Under the pieces are notes generated by a model. That model saw nothing but the letters and a program-made list of their open reading frames with translations, had not been told where the DNA came from and searched no databases. Both the position numbers and the translations under genes were made by a program. A DNA stretch of 23,996 bases from assembly GCA_023150835.1 (NCBI GenBank), contig JAKLKB010000159.1, positions 1-23,996 of the forward strand, written 5' to 3'. Below are positions 7,347 through 14,170 of this stretch, piece by piece. This DNA comes from Myxococcota bacterium. Its GTDB lineage: Bacteria > Myxococcota_C > UBA6777. Each line of letters begins with the position of its first letter. Within the stretch, counting starts at the first letter, position 1.

Positions 7347-8148
7347 GCGCGATGTTGTACTGCTGCAAGATCAAATGCACGATCTCGCTTGCACGACCAG
7401 CCTTTTCTTGTGCTTGCTTTTTGTACTCGGCTGGAACCTCGCTCTGAAAATGCGTCGATATCACGATATCGTGACCGATCACTTTCGAGATCCCCACCCC
7501 CAAACGAAGATTTAACACGGAAAACAACAACCATTCCCAACCGATCTCCGCTGTCGCAAAAGAAAGGCTTGCATTCACTTTGTATTGCGTCGATTGCAAA
7601 AGCGCTTGCGAAGCCTCAAACCCCGTGGATACATCCGCCATCGAAGACGCTTGGACTTGACCGCGTAAACGCCACTGCACATAGCTCAATCCCATGTAAA
7701 ATCCGTGTTTTTCTAAAGGACGCCACTCTAACTGCGCTCTCCACACAAAAAAACTCTGCGTGAAATCCTCGATGATCTTTCCCGTCTGAAGGCCGTATGT
7801 ATCCATCCCTATAAGCATTTTGTTGATCTCTTGAACGTACACACGTTGTACTACCCCGAACGATGCCGCAAAACGTACCCCCCCCGGCACTTGCAACGCG
7901 ATCCGTGCGCCTGTTTCAAAGGGCAAATTCAAACTTGCCTCTAAATAAAGATGCCAAAAACCTTGGCGCTCCGCACATCGGTTGGCGAGTAACTCTGATT
8001 CCACACGCTCTAAGCCACCACAAGGGGCCGCAACAGCAGGAAGCGCAAGCCCCCACACCCCCCAAAAAACAAACAGTTTCAACGCTCTGTACTTGCCTCC
8101 AAAACGACACACAAACGCCCAGAGAGACGGTCCAAACGCCTTTTTCAT
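7309..8148 (-). CDS. Putative outer-membrane beta-barrel protein, function unknown
   Basis: The protein has 279 residues. A basic N-terminus and a hydrophobic segment (LFVFWGVWGLALPAVAA, about 25-41) give a signal peptide with cleavage after AVAA. The rest has alternating hydrophobic/polar strands with aromatic girdle residues (WHLYLEASLNLPF, FFVWRAQLEWRPL, FYMGLSYVQWRLRGQV, AEIGWEWLLF, LNLRLGVGI) and ends in LGLGVRFF, the C-terminal aromatic signature recognised by the BAM complex in barrel proteins. Two Cys (near residues 43 and 58) may pair. The start is the only reasonable Met; the Shine-Dalgarno (AAAGG) is 13 bases away and weak. I do not recognise a named family. The terminal strand is duplicated downstream. 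Confidence 0.65.
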   Translation of the reverse strand: MKKAFGPSLWAFVCRFGGKYRALKLFVFWGVWGLALPAVAAPCGGLERVESELLANRCAERQGFWHLYLEASLNLPFETGARIALQVPGGVRFAASFGVVQRVYVQEINKMLIGMDTYGLQTGKIIEDFTQSFFVWRAQLEWRPLEKHGFYMGLSYVQWRLRGQVQASSMADVSTGFEASQALLQSTQYKVNASLSFATAEIGWEWLLFSVLNLRLGVGISKVIGHDIVISTHFQSEVPAEYKKQAQEKAGRASEIVHLILQQYNIAPSLSLGLGVRFF

Positions 8149-8664
8149 GGTTCACCGATGCCTTTCTGTCACGATGCAGCTCAACCCCCATCGCTGCGAG
8201 CGCGCCGATAGCCAGATCGCTCCACCGCCCCCATCACATCCCGTTGTTCTTCTCTTTTCGATTCAATCAAACAAAACGGAAGCGACAAACAAAGGCTTGA
8301 GGGGCAAACAAAAAATTGTTTCGATTTCCCTACAGGAGCCACACAGTTTTTCAAAAACCCCCGTGCTCGCGGCACTTCAATCGGCACCGCGATGGGTTTG
8401 AAAAACGCCTGCTTGCCCCGCCGACACGGGGTCAAGGGGCCTGCGGTCTATGGCGGGGTGTGGGGTGGCACCCCAAACACAACCGCACCGCTGCCCTCAG
8501 AGTGAATCAGGATTCAGAATTCAACTTGAAAGATCAAGGATTTGGAAGGAAAAAACAGGATTGCTTTGTTGGGAAGGAATCGTTATAGTGTGCCGCGTTT
8601 TGAAGGTACGTTGGCGAGCATTGTCGATGTATTTGTTTTTGTTTGTGATTTTTTCGGAGGGCGT
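8149..8664. other. Intergenic region between divergent genes (516 bp)
   Basis: It must hold promoters of the barrel gene and the amylase gene. It contains dispersed repeat copy B (8347-8475). The 8149-8335 part shows nothing I can assign; the stretch just before the amylase is T-rich. Confidence 0.6.
8347..8475 (+). repeat. Dispersed repeat family, copy B (5' module only)
   Basis: It has the CCGTGCTCGCGGCACTTCAA start, GGTTTGAAAAACGC, GCCGACACGGGGTCAAGGGGC and the hairpin TGGGGT-GGC-ACCCCA at 8461-8475, then stops; the TAGGCGTTAGG module is missing. It is more diverged than the other copies. Confidence 0.75.
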
Positions 8665-11169
8665 ATGTTCGAGAGACAAAAGCAACGGTGGATTCGACGA
8701 GGGGTGGCGTGGTGCGTGTTGGTGTTGTGGTGCGGAGTGTCGATGTGGGCGTGCGACACATTGGCCCCGTCGGAGTCGGCGCAAGAGAACCCCCAAGAAA
8801 CCAAACAAGAGGGGACACAAAACAACGAAGGGACGGGCGAGAACACACCGACGGAATCAAGCAACGAACCTGCCCAGACAGAGACCACGACTTCCGAAAA
8901 AACCGAAGAGGGTCGCCCCGAAACCAACGAACCCAATTCGCCCGATGGCTCGACCGAAACAACGCCCGACGGTTCAACGGAACCCACCCCCGAACAGATA
9001 TCCGACGCCAACCCTCCCGAGCAAACAGCGGATCAGCCCACACAACCGACAGGATGCGGTGTGACGACATTTCGTTATGATGCCAAAGGCCAGACTCCCG
9101 TGACGGTTTTTGTGGCGGGCAGTTTTAACAGTTGGGCTGATAGCGTCGCCAAGGGCGCGTATGCGATGGTCAACACCCAAGGCTCGCTTTGGGAAGTGAC
9201 CCAAAAACTCCCCGAAGGTACGCACCAATACAAGTTCGTCGTCGATGGAAAATGGATCCCCGATCCTGACAACCCACGCACCGCACCAGACGGATTTGGC
9301 GGACAAAATAGCATCATCGAGATCGCTCCTTGTACCGATCCCACCGTCGAAGTCACCTCCCACAAAACCACCAACAGCGACTTTACCGCTGATCTGCTCT
9401 TTAAGTCGGGTGCATCGGGATCGGGCATCTCCAAAGTCATCGCCACCCTCGATCACCAAGCCGTTCCTGCGGGCAGCGTCACCCACTCGGGCAATACGAT
9501 CAAAGTCGATCTCAAAGGTCTTGCCAAAGGCATCCACGATCTGCGTGTCGAAGTCGAAGACCAAAACGGCCAACGCTCCGCCGTTAAACTGCTCAAGATC
9601 TATGTGGGCTTTTCGAGCGACTGGCGCGATGTCTCCCTTTACTTCGCGATGATCGATCGCTTTATGGATGGCGATCCCGCCAACAACAAGCCTTTCGCTG
9701 ACACCCCCGACCTGTTGAACTACATGGGCGGTGACTTCAAAGGACTCAGCCAAAAGATCGATAGCGGATACTTCGATGCTCTCGGCATCAACGCGCTCTG
9801 GATCACATGGCCGATCGATAACCCCGATTACGCCGAACCCGGCGCACGCCCGGGCAGCCACTGGTGCAATATGAATCCCAAAGATCCCAACATCCAATGG
9901 ATTCAAACCCGCTACAGCGGTTATCACGGATATTGGCCCGTCAACACCAACAAAGTCGAAGAGCACTTTGGCACACTCCAAGATCTCCAAGATCTCGTCG
10001 TCAAAGCCCACAAACGCGGCATCCGCATCTTGCTCGACTTTACCGTCAACCACCTGCACAAAGAGTCCCCGATCTACAAACAGAACGCCAACAGCGGCTA
10101 TTTCAACACGCCCGCCGAGATCTGCGACAACGTCGGATGGGACAACAAACCCGTCACCTGTTGGTTCGTCGACTATCTCCCCGATATCAACTACAACAAC
10201 ACCGCCATCTCCAAGCTCATGCTCGATCACGTCGTCGACTGGGTCAAAAAAACAGGGGCCGATGGCTTGCGCGTAGACGCACTCAAACACATCGAACAAG
10301 GCTTTATCCGCCAACTCCGCCAACGCACCACCAAAGAATTCGAAAGCACAGGTGTCAACTTTTATATGGTGGGCGAGACCTTTACGGGCGACACAGGCTT
10401 GATCAAGAAGTACATCGGAAACGACCAAGTCCACGGACAATTCGACTTCCCGCTCAATCTCCAGATCCTCAAAGCCTTTGCTCGCAACGAGATCGGCCTC
10501 GATGCCTTTGACCAAGCCGCACGCGGGATCATGGCGTCCTACGGCAGCGATGCACTCATGTCCACCTTCATCGGAAACCACGATATCGCCCGCTTTGTCA
10601 GCATGGCCGGCGGACAGATCCGTTGCGGCATCTGGGACGTGATCAGCAACCGCGCCCAATCATGGAACGGCCCACCCACCGCACCCACCTCCGAAGATGC
10701 TTACAAAAAACTCTTGCTGGCCTTCGCTTATATCTTTGCTCTGCCCGGCATCCCCTTGGTCTATTACGGCGATGAGTTCGGACTCCCGGGGGCAGGCGAT
10801 CCCGATAACCGCCGCATGATGCGCTTTGACAGCCAGTTAAGCGCCTTCGAGAAAAATACCCTCGCCGTGATGCAAAAGATCGGAAAAGCGCGCCAACAAT
10901 ACGACGCCTTGCGTCGCGGCACACTCGGTTCAACCCTCCAAGCCAGTAGCGATCACCTCGTCTTTTTGCGCACAGGACAAGGCGGCCCCGCCGTGATCAT
11001 CCTCAATCGCGGCGGACAACGCACCGTCACCCTTTCCGCAAGCGCTCTCGGCGTCTCCGATGGCACCGTCTTTGAAAACGCCCTTGCTGGCGGGCAAATC
11101 ACCGTCTCTGGTGGCAACCTCACCATCCCCGTAAGCCCTATCACGCCCGTCTTCCTCATCAAAAAATAA
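8665..11169 (+). CDS. Lipoprotein alpha-amylase family enzyme (GH13) with N-terminal CBM48-like domain
   Basis: The protein has 834 residues from the ATG at 8665 (GGAGGG just upstream). A basic start, hydrophobic stretch and Cys30 (SMWAC) suggest a lipoprotein anchor, followed by a Glu/Thr/Pro/Ser-rich linker to about 129. Residues 130-223 resemble a glycogen-binding CBM48/AMPK-type domain (FVAGSFNSWAD, QYKFVVDGKWIPDPDNPRT). Residues 226-315 are another Ig-like domain. The GH13 barrel starts near 320 (SLYFAMIDRFMDGDP) and has all four regions: DFTVNH (Asp458-His463), GLRVDALKH with nucleophile Asp538, GETF with acid/base Glu571, and GNHD with Asp640, then ALPGIPLVYYGDEFG. A C-terminal beta domain ends at VFLIKK. 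It should cleave alpha-1,4-glucans such as starch or glycogen at the cell surface. Its linker style matches the glycosidase at 1098-3401. Confidence 0.93.
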   Translation: MFERQKQRWIRRGVAWCVLVLWCGVSMWACDTLAPSESAQENPQETKQEGTQNNEGTGENTPTESSNEPAQTETTTSEKTEEGRPETNEPNSPDGSTETTPDGSTEPTPEQISDANPPEQTADQPTQPTGCGVTTFRYDAKGQTPVTVFVAGSFNSWADSVAKGAYAMVNTQGSLWEVTQKLPEGTHQYKFVVDGKWIPDPDNPRTAPDGFGGQNSIIEIAPCTDPTVEVTSHKTTNSDFTADLLFKSGASGSGISKVIATLDHQAVPAGSVTHSGNTIKVDLKGLAKGIHDLRVEVEDQNGQRSAVKLLKIYVGFSSDWRDVSLYFAMIDRFMDGDPANNKPFADTPDLLNYMGGDFKGLSQKIDSGYFDALGINALWITWPIDNPDYAEPGARPGSHWCNMNPKDPNIQWIQTRYSGYHGYWPVNTNKVEEHFGTLQDLQDLVVKAHKRGIRILLDFTVNHLHKESPIYKQNANSGYFNTPAEICDNVGWDNKPVTCWFVDYLPDINYNNTAISKLMLDHVVDWVKKTGADGLRVDALKHIEQGFIRQLRQRTTKEFESTGVNFYMVGETFTGDTGLIKKYIGNDQVHGQFDFPLNLQILKAFARNEIGLDAFDQAARGIMASYGSDALMSTFIGNHDIARFVSMAGGQIRCGIWDVISNRAQSWNGPPTAPTSEDAYKKLLLAFAYIFALPGIPLVYYGDEFGLPGAGDPDNRRMMRFDSQLSAFEKNTLAVMQKIGKARQQYDALRRGTLGSTLQASSDHLVFLRTGQGGPAVIILNRGGQRTVTLSASALGVSDGTVFENALAGGQITVSGGNLTIPVSPITPVFLIKK

Positions 11170-11201
11170 ACCAAAGAGAGTCGCGTGATCGGATTGGTTT
11201 G

Positions 11202-11325
11202 GTGGGGTTGGAACCCCACTCCCCACAAGGGGTCACGGCCCCCTTGACCCCGTATCGGCGAAGAGATCAATCCTTTTCCACACAGACGACTCTGTCGCTT
11301 GAAGAAGCGCGAACACGGTTTTTTT
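11202..11325 (-). repeat. Dispersed repeat family, copy C (5' module only)
   Basis: On the minus strand it reads AACCGTGTTCGCGCTTCTTC, AAGCGACAGAGTCG, GCCGATACGGGGTCAAGGGG, a GGGGTCA...TGACCCC stem, and an 18-base hairpin at 11202-11219 (GTGGGGTTGGAACCCCAC). It starts 32 bases after the amylase stop. Confidence 0.8.
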
Positions 11326-11457
11326 GTCCACTGCAAAAGTCCCGCCCTCTCGATGGTTCAGATCTTTGACGACGTGGTGGGAGGGAGTGGGGGCACAAAG
11401 CAACTTTGGCTCCAAAAGCACCGATACATCAACCCGAGGTATGATCGGCCTACCTAG

Positions 11458-11479
11458 GGGCAGCCCCCTGTGGCTGCCC
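11458..11479. repeat. GGGCA...TGCCC hairpin, solo copy
   Basis: GGGCAGCC and GGCTGCCC pair perfectly around a six-base loop. It has the same 8-6-8 layout as the hairpin at 18666-18687 but with other stem bases. Confidence 0.7.
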
Positions 11480-11506
11480 AAGAATAGGGCGTCTACGTAC
11501 GATCCT

Positions 11507-11537
11507 TTGTGTACACACCTCTCGGATATCGTATAAG
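11507..11537 (+). promoter_or_regulatory. Weak promoter-like pair upstream of the peptide gene
   Basis: TTGTGT (11507-11512) and TATAAG (11532-11537) are 19 bases apart, 131 bases before the peptide start. The spacing is long and the -35 poor, so this is only a candidate for the promoter of the peptide gene. Confidence 0.25.
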
Positions 11538-11668
11538 TAGGCTGCCCCCTTTTTCTTTCACCAAGCGTGATCTATCGTTTGTCAGCGAGTACACCGTGCA
11601 AAACAGGCGAGCGCCCGTTCACAAAGCGCCCGCTTGCGACCTTCCATACCACCCAAAGGAAACCAACC

Positions 11669-11944
11669 ATGCCAAATCGTATCAGTACCCAAAACGCCCC
11701 CAAAGTCCAACAAGTCGGCGCACAGCAAATCAAACAAAGCAACAGCCAACAGATCGGCTCCGCCCTCCAACAGATCAAAACAAACCCTTCTCTTGCACAA
11801 CAATTCTCGAACACTCTTCAACAACAAACAGGGGCTTCGAGCGCACAAGTCGGCCAAGTCTTCGGTCAAGGTCTGGCCGGAGCCGTCGCTCAATTGAGCC
11901 AATCCACCGCTGGCGCACAAGTCGGCATCGGCCTCTTGGAATAG
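11669..11944 (+). CDS. Small Gln/Ser-rich protein; possible RiPP precursor or scaffold peptide
   Basis: The product has 91 residues from the ATG at 11669, with AAGGA eight bases upstream. It has 21 Gln and 15 Ser/Thr, and no Cys, Trp, Tyr or His. The N-terminal half is repetitive and helix-prone (VGAQQIKQSNSQQIGSALQQ), the C-terminal half Gly/Ala/Ser/Gln-rich (QQQTGASSAQVGQVFGQG) and it ends AQVGIGLLE. There is no signal peptide or membrane segment. It is the first small gene upstream of the ATP-grasp/LanB/oxoamine synthase genes, which makes it the natural candidate for their peptide substrate, with Ser/Thr as possible modification sites. That is inference from position; I recognise no leader family (no Nif11, NHLP or FNLD-type motif). 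It could equally be a structural helical protein. Confidence 0.65.
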   Translation: MPNRISTQNAPKVQQVGAQQIKQSNSQQIGSALQQIKTNPSLAQQFSNTLQQQTGASSAQVGQVFGQGLAGAVAQLSQSTAGAQVGIGLLE

Positions 11945-11950
11945 CTTTCA

Positions 11951-12037
11951 TTGACGGATGGCTCGGGAGCGCCTTGTCGTTGACAGATTGTTCGCAAGCG
12001 CCTTGTCTTTCACAGATGGCTCGGAAAGGAACGCCTC
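11951..12037 (+). repeat. Three tandem imperfect 29-bp repeats
   Basis: Units start at 11951, 11980 and 12009 (TTGACGGATGG, TTGACAGATTG, TTCACAGATGG), each continuing with a CTCGG/TTCGC and, in the first two, GCGCCTTGTC. They fill the whole 96-base gap between the peptide gene and the next gene, and the third unit supplies that gene's ribosome binding site. Confidence 0.75.
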
Positions 12038-12040
12038 ATC

Positions 12041-12565
12041 ATGGATCAACCCAAAAATACAAGCCGACTGTTGGCTTTTTTTGAGCGCCAAAATGAAGAT
12101 GGGACGTACTTCTACGAAGACGAAGCCGTCCGCCATTTTTTGCCGCTGTTGGCGATGCAGATCGCGATGGAATGGGGCTCACAAGCATGGACACCCCCGA
12201 TCCAACGGCTCATGGACGAGTTTGTCGAAGGGCTTGGGCTACCAGAAGGCTTTGATGGCGCGCAGCTCAACGAAGCGGTCGAAGGTTACTACGCCAAAGC
12301 AGGTGTCGATCCTGCCCTCAAACGCGGCTTCCAAGAACTCGTGCGCGAACTGTTTGCCGACGGAAGCACCCAAGAACTCAGCGATGCTGCCGCCAAACTG
12401 CTCGGGATGGAACCTCAAACCATCCCATCTCCCGCCCCCGCCCATCCGCCCAAAGGACGTGTTGGCGTCTCCGTCGCAGGACTTCTCCTCCAACACACCG
12501 CAGCGCAAAAACGCCCCGAAGACGCTTCTTCGCCCCCTCCGCCCTCCAAAAACAAAGACGAATAG
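12041..12565 (+). CDS. Hypothetical protein of the biosynthetic locus
   Basis: The protein has 174 residues from the ATG at 12041, with AAAGGA about ten bases upstream. I do not recognise a family. Residues 1-120 are mostly helical and acidic (FFERQNEDGTYFYEDEAVRH, FLPLLAMQIAMEWGSQAW, then LMDEFVEGLGLPEGFDGAQL), with no signal peptide or membrane helix. Residues 125-174 form a low-complexity Pro/Ala/Ser/Lys tail ending in a charged KNKDE. It has no Cys. It lies 96 bases after the 91-residue peptide gene and is probably co-transcribed with it; a repeat copy separates it from the ATP-grasp gene. It could be a substrate-recognition or carrier protein for the enzymes that follow, but nothing in the sequence proves that. 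Confidence 0.7.
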   Translation: MDQPKNTSRLLAFFERQNEDGTYFYEDEAVRHFLPLLAMQIAMEWGSQAWTPPIQRLMDEFVEGLGLPEGFDGAQLNEAVEGYYAKAGVDPALKRGFQELVRELFADGSTQELSDAAAKLLGMEPQTIPSPAPAHPPKGRVGVSVAGLLLQHTAAQKRPEDASSPPPPSKNKDE

Positions 12566-12581
12566 GAGCGACGCAACAAAC

Positions 12582-12756
12582 AAAAAACCCCGTGTTCGCG
12601 ATATCTCAAGCGACAGCGTCGTTGGTGTGAAAACTCCGTGCTCACTTTGCCAACACGGGCTCAAGAGGGCGAAGCCCTCTCGCGGGGCGTGGGGCAGCGC
12701 CCCATAGGCGTTAGGTGAAGCGGAGGAAAGCCCCCCACCCCGCCCTCCCCCGTGCA
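12582..12756 (+). repeat. Dispersed repeat family, copy D (5' module and start of 3' module)
   Basis: It has ACCCCGTGTTCGCG, CTCAAGCGACAGCGTCG, GCCAACACGGGCTCA, the stem AGAGGGC-GAA-GCCCTCT, the hairpin TGGGGC-AGC-GCCCCA (12690-12704) and TAGGCGTTAGGTGAAGCGG, and fades after CCCTCCCCCGTG. It sits in the 234-base gap before the ATP-grasp gene. Confidence 0.85.
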
Positions 12757-12799
12757 AACCAACCCCGTAAGTCCGAACGAAGAAGGCTAAAAAATTTCG

Positions 12800-14170
12800 A
12801 TGAAGATCGAGCAGCTTCCCGAAGATCAAGCGTACATCGAAGCCTACGACCGCGCCCTGCGCAAGCATGGCAAAACGATGTTAGAAGAAGCCGCCGCCCT
12901 GATGGAACGCTACGCAGCACGGGGGATCACCACCATCAAAGGCGCGGGCTTTCCGCTTCGCCCCTTGTTTTTGCCACGCCGTCTCCTCGAAGATATCGGG
13001 CGCTCTTTGATCGAAGGCTTTGAACGCCTGCGGATCGCATTGCTCGATCATCTCGAAGACAGCGCATGGTTGGCAGAACACCTCCCCATCCCCCCCGCTC
13101 TGTTTCAGCACCTCAACTTCCGAGAAAGTCTGTCCAAAGAAGCCTTCTTCTCCGTACTTCGCCCTGATGGCTTCTTATTCTCCGATCGCTACGCGCTGAT
13201 CGAACCCAACTTCGGCAATGGCTCGCTGATCAGCAACGCCTACACCGAGATATTGTTTGATTATTTCCAAGGATCGACCGTGTTTCGGGAAATCGGCTGG
13301 CCTTCCACAGGACTGGATCGGCCCTTCCAACGCCTGATCGAGATGCTCCGTTCTCGCCTACCTGCGGGAAAACAACGCTACTTTGTCGCTTTGTTTTGCC
13401 ACCACTGGGAACACCAAGTCATCCAGACATGGGAAGAGCGCGTGATCCAACAGCTTTATCTCGCGCAGCAGATCTTGGCCGAGCAAGGCATCGATACAAG
13501 CGTAGTATACGAGGATGGCTTTTCCATTGATGAATCCGGCCACACCCACCTCAAAGCAGACGGACAGCGCGTCGATCTGGTGTTGCAATTCACCATCGGA
13601 ACGTCATTTATGGACGAGCCTTGGTTATTTGAAGACGCACTCGCCCACCTCACAAGCGCCAAGATCGGCGATGCTCCGTTGATCAAGCCCTTGGCCTCCT
13701 TGTGCATCGACAAAGGCACCTTGCCGCTGATGAATACTCTCGGCGGATGGCCGATCTGCGCAGAAGAAAACTTCCGCGTGGAGATCCCTTGGACGACCTA
13801 CCCCAAAGCCGAACAGGCCGCAGAATACCGCCTGAACAAAGACCGATACGTCTTAAAACGAGCCTTTGATGGCAAAGACACCCATGTCGGCATCTCTACA
13901 GCAGGGCGGCTGTGGAATCGCACTCTGGCCCAAGCCCTCGAAAGCGACGCCTACGTCTTACAACATTATCAGCCCATGCCCCAAACGATCATGCCGATGT
14001 GCTTTGATGGAGAGCATATCGAGTGGGTGCCTGTGCGCGTCGAGTTGTCGCCGTTTTTGGTAGAAGGCCGCTATGCAGGCGCGATCGCACGTTATGCGCC
14101 CGAAGCCGAAGGCTTGGTGATGTCACCCCCACCCGAAAATATGGGGCTAACCAATGTCTTCGGCACCTAA
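12800..14170 (+). CDS. Circularly permuted ATP-grasp / glutathionylspermidine synthase-like ligase (copy 1)
   Basis: The protein has 456 residues. Members of this fold use ATP to join a carboxylate to an amine or thiol through an acyl phosphate. The assignment rests on a series of segments that align in order with the gene at 22426-23766: EPNFGNGS (135-142) with ECNAGDPSG, DLVLQFTIGTSF (259-270), KPLASLCIDKGTLPLMN (296-312) with the other's INPFCTIVADYKGLLEPL, VLKRAFDGKDTHVGIS (351-366) with VLKPNEGYGGFGV (Lys for ATP and a Gly-rich loop, here diverged), VRVELSPFLVEGRYAGAIAR (412-431), and the final GLTNVFGT with VINVHQGG. The usual KPxxGxGG loop is replaced by KRAFDGKDT, so activity may differ. 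The AGAAGG upstream is 13 bases from the ATG. Its end overlaps the LanB start by 17 bases, so the two are translationally coupled. Cytosolic. Confidence 0.7.
   Translation: MKIEQLPEDQAYIEAYDRALRKHGKTMLEEAAALMERYAARGITTIKGAGFPLRPLFLPRRLLEDIGRSLIEGFERLRIALLDHLEDSAWLAEHLPIPPALFQHLNFRESLSKEAFFSVLRPDGFLFSDRYALIEPNFGNGSLISNAYTEILFDYFQGSTVFREIGWPSTGLDRPFQRLIEMLRSRLPAGKQRYFVALFCHHWEHQVIQTWEERVIQQLYLAQQILAEQGIDTSVVYEDGFSIDESGHTHLKADGQRVDLVLQFTIGTSFMDEPWLFEDALAHLTSAKIGDAPLIKPLASLCIDKGTLPLMNTLGGWPICAEENFRVEIPWTTYPKAEQAAEYRLNKDRYVLKRAFDGKDTHVGISTAGRLWNRTLAQALESDAYVLQHYQPMPQTIMPMCFDGEHIEWVPVRVELSPFLVEGRYAGAIARYAPEAEGLVMSPPPENMGLTNVFGT

Larger units (their letters stand above)
11170..11668. other. Intergenic region upstream of the peptide gene (499 bp)
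   Basis: It contains dispersed repeat copy C, the hairpin at 11458-11479, a weak promoter-like pair and a GC-rich leader with GCGCCCG/ACAAAGCGCCCGC repeats near 11608-11635. No gene is convincing. Confidence 0.6.

Noticed and set aside
6501-7763. 420-codon plus-strand open frame
   Set aside because: It lies antisense to the beta-helix and barrel genes and across their repeats, is Pro/Arg/His-rich, and has no domain; the minus-strand genes have signal peptides and protein-like sequence.
8181-8435. Small minus-strand frame upstream of the barrel gene
   Set aside because: It overlaps repeat copy B, has odd composition and no ribosome binding site.
8974-10659. 561-codon minus-strand open frame
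   Set aside because: It is antisense to the GH13 gene, which has all catalytic motifs. The frame is open only because of codon bias.
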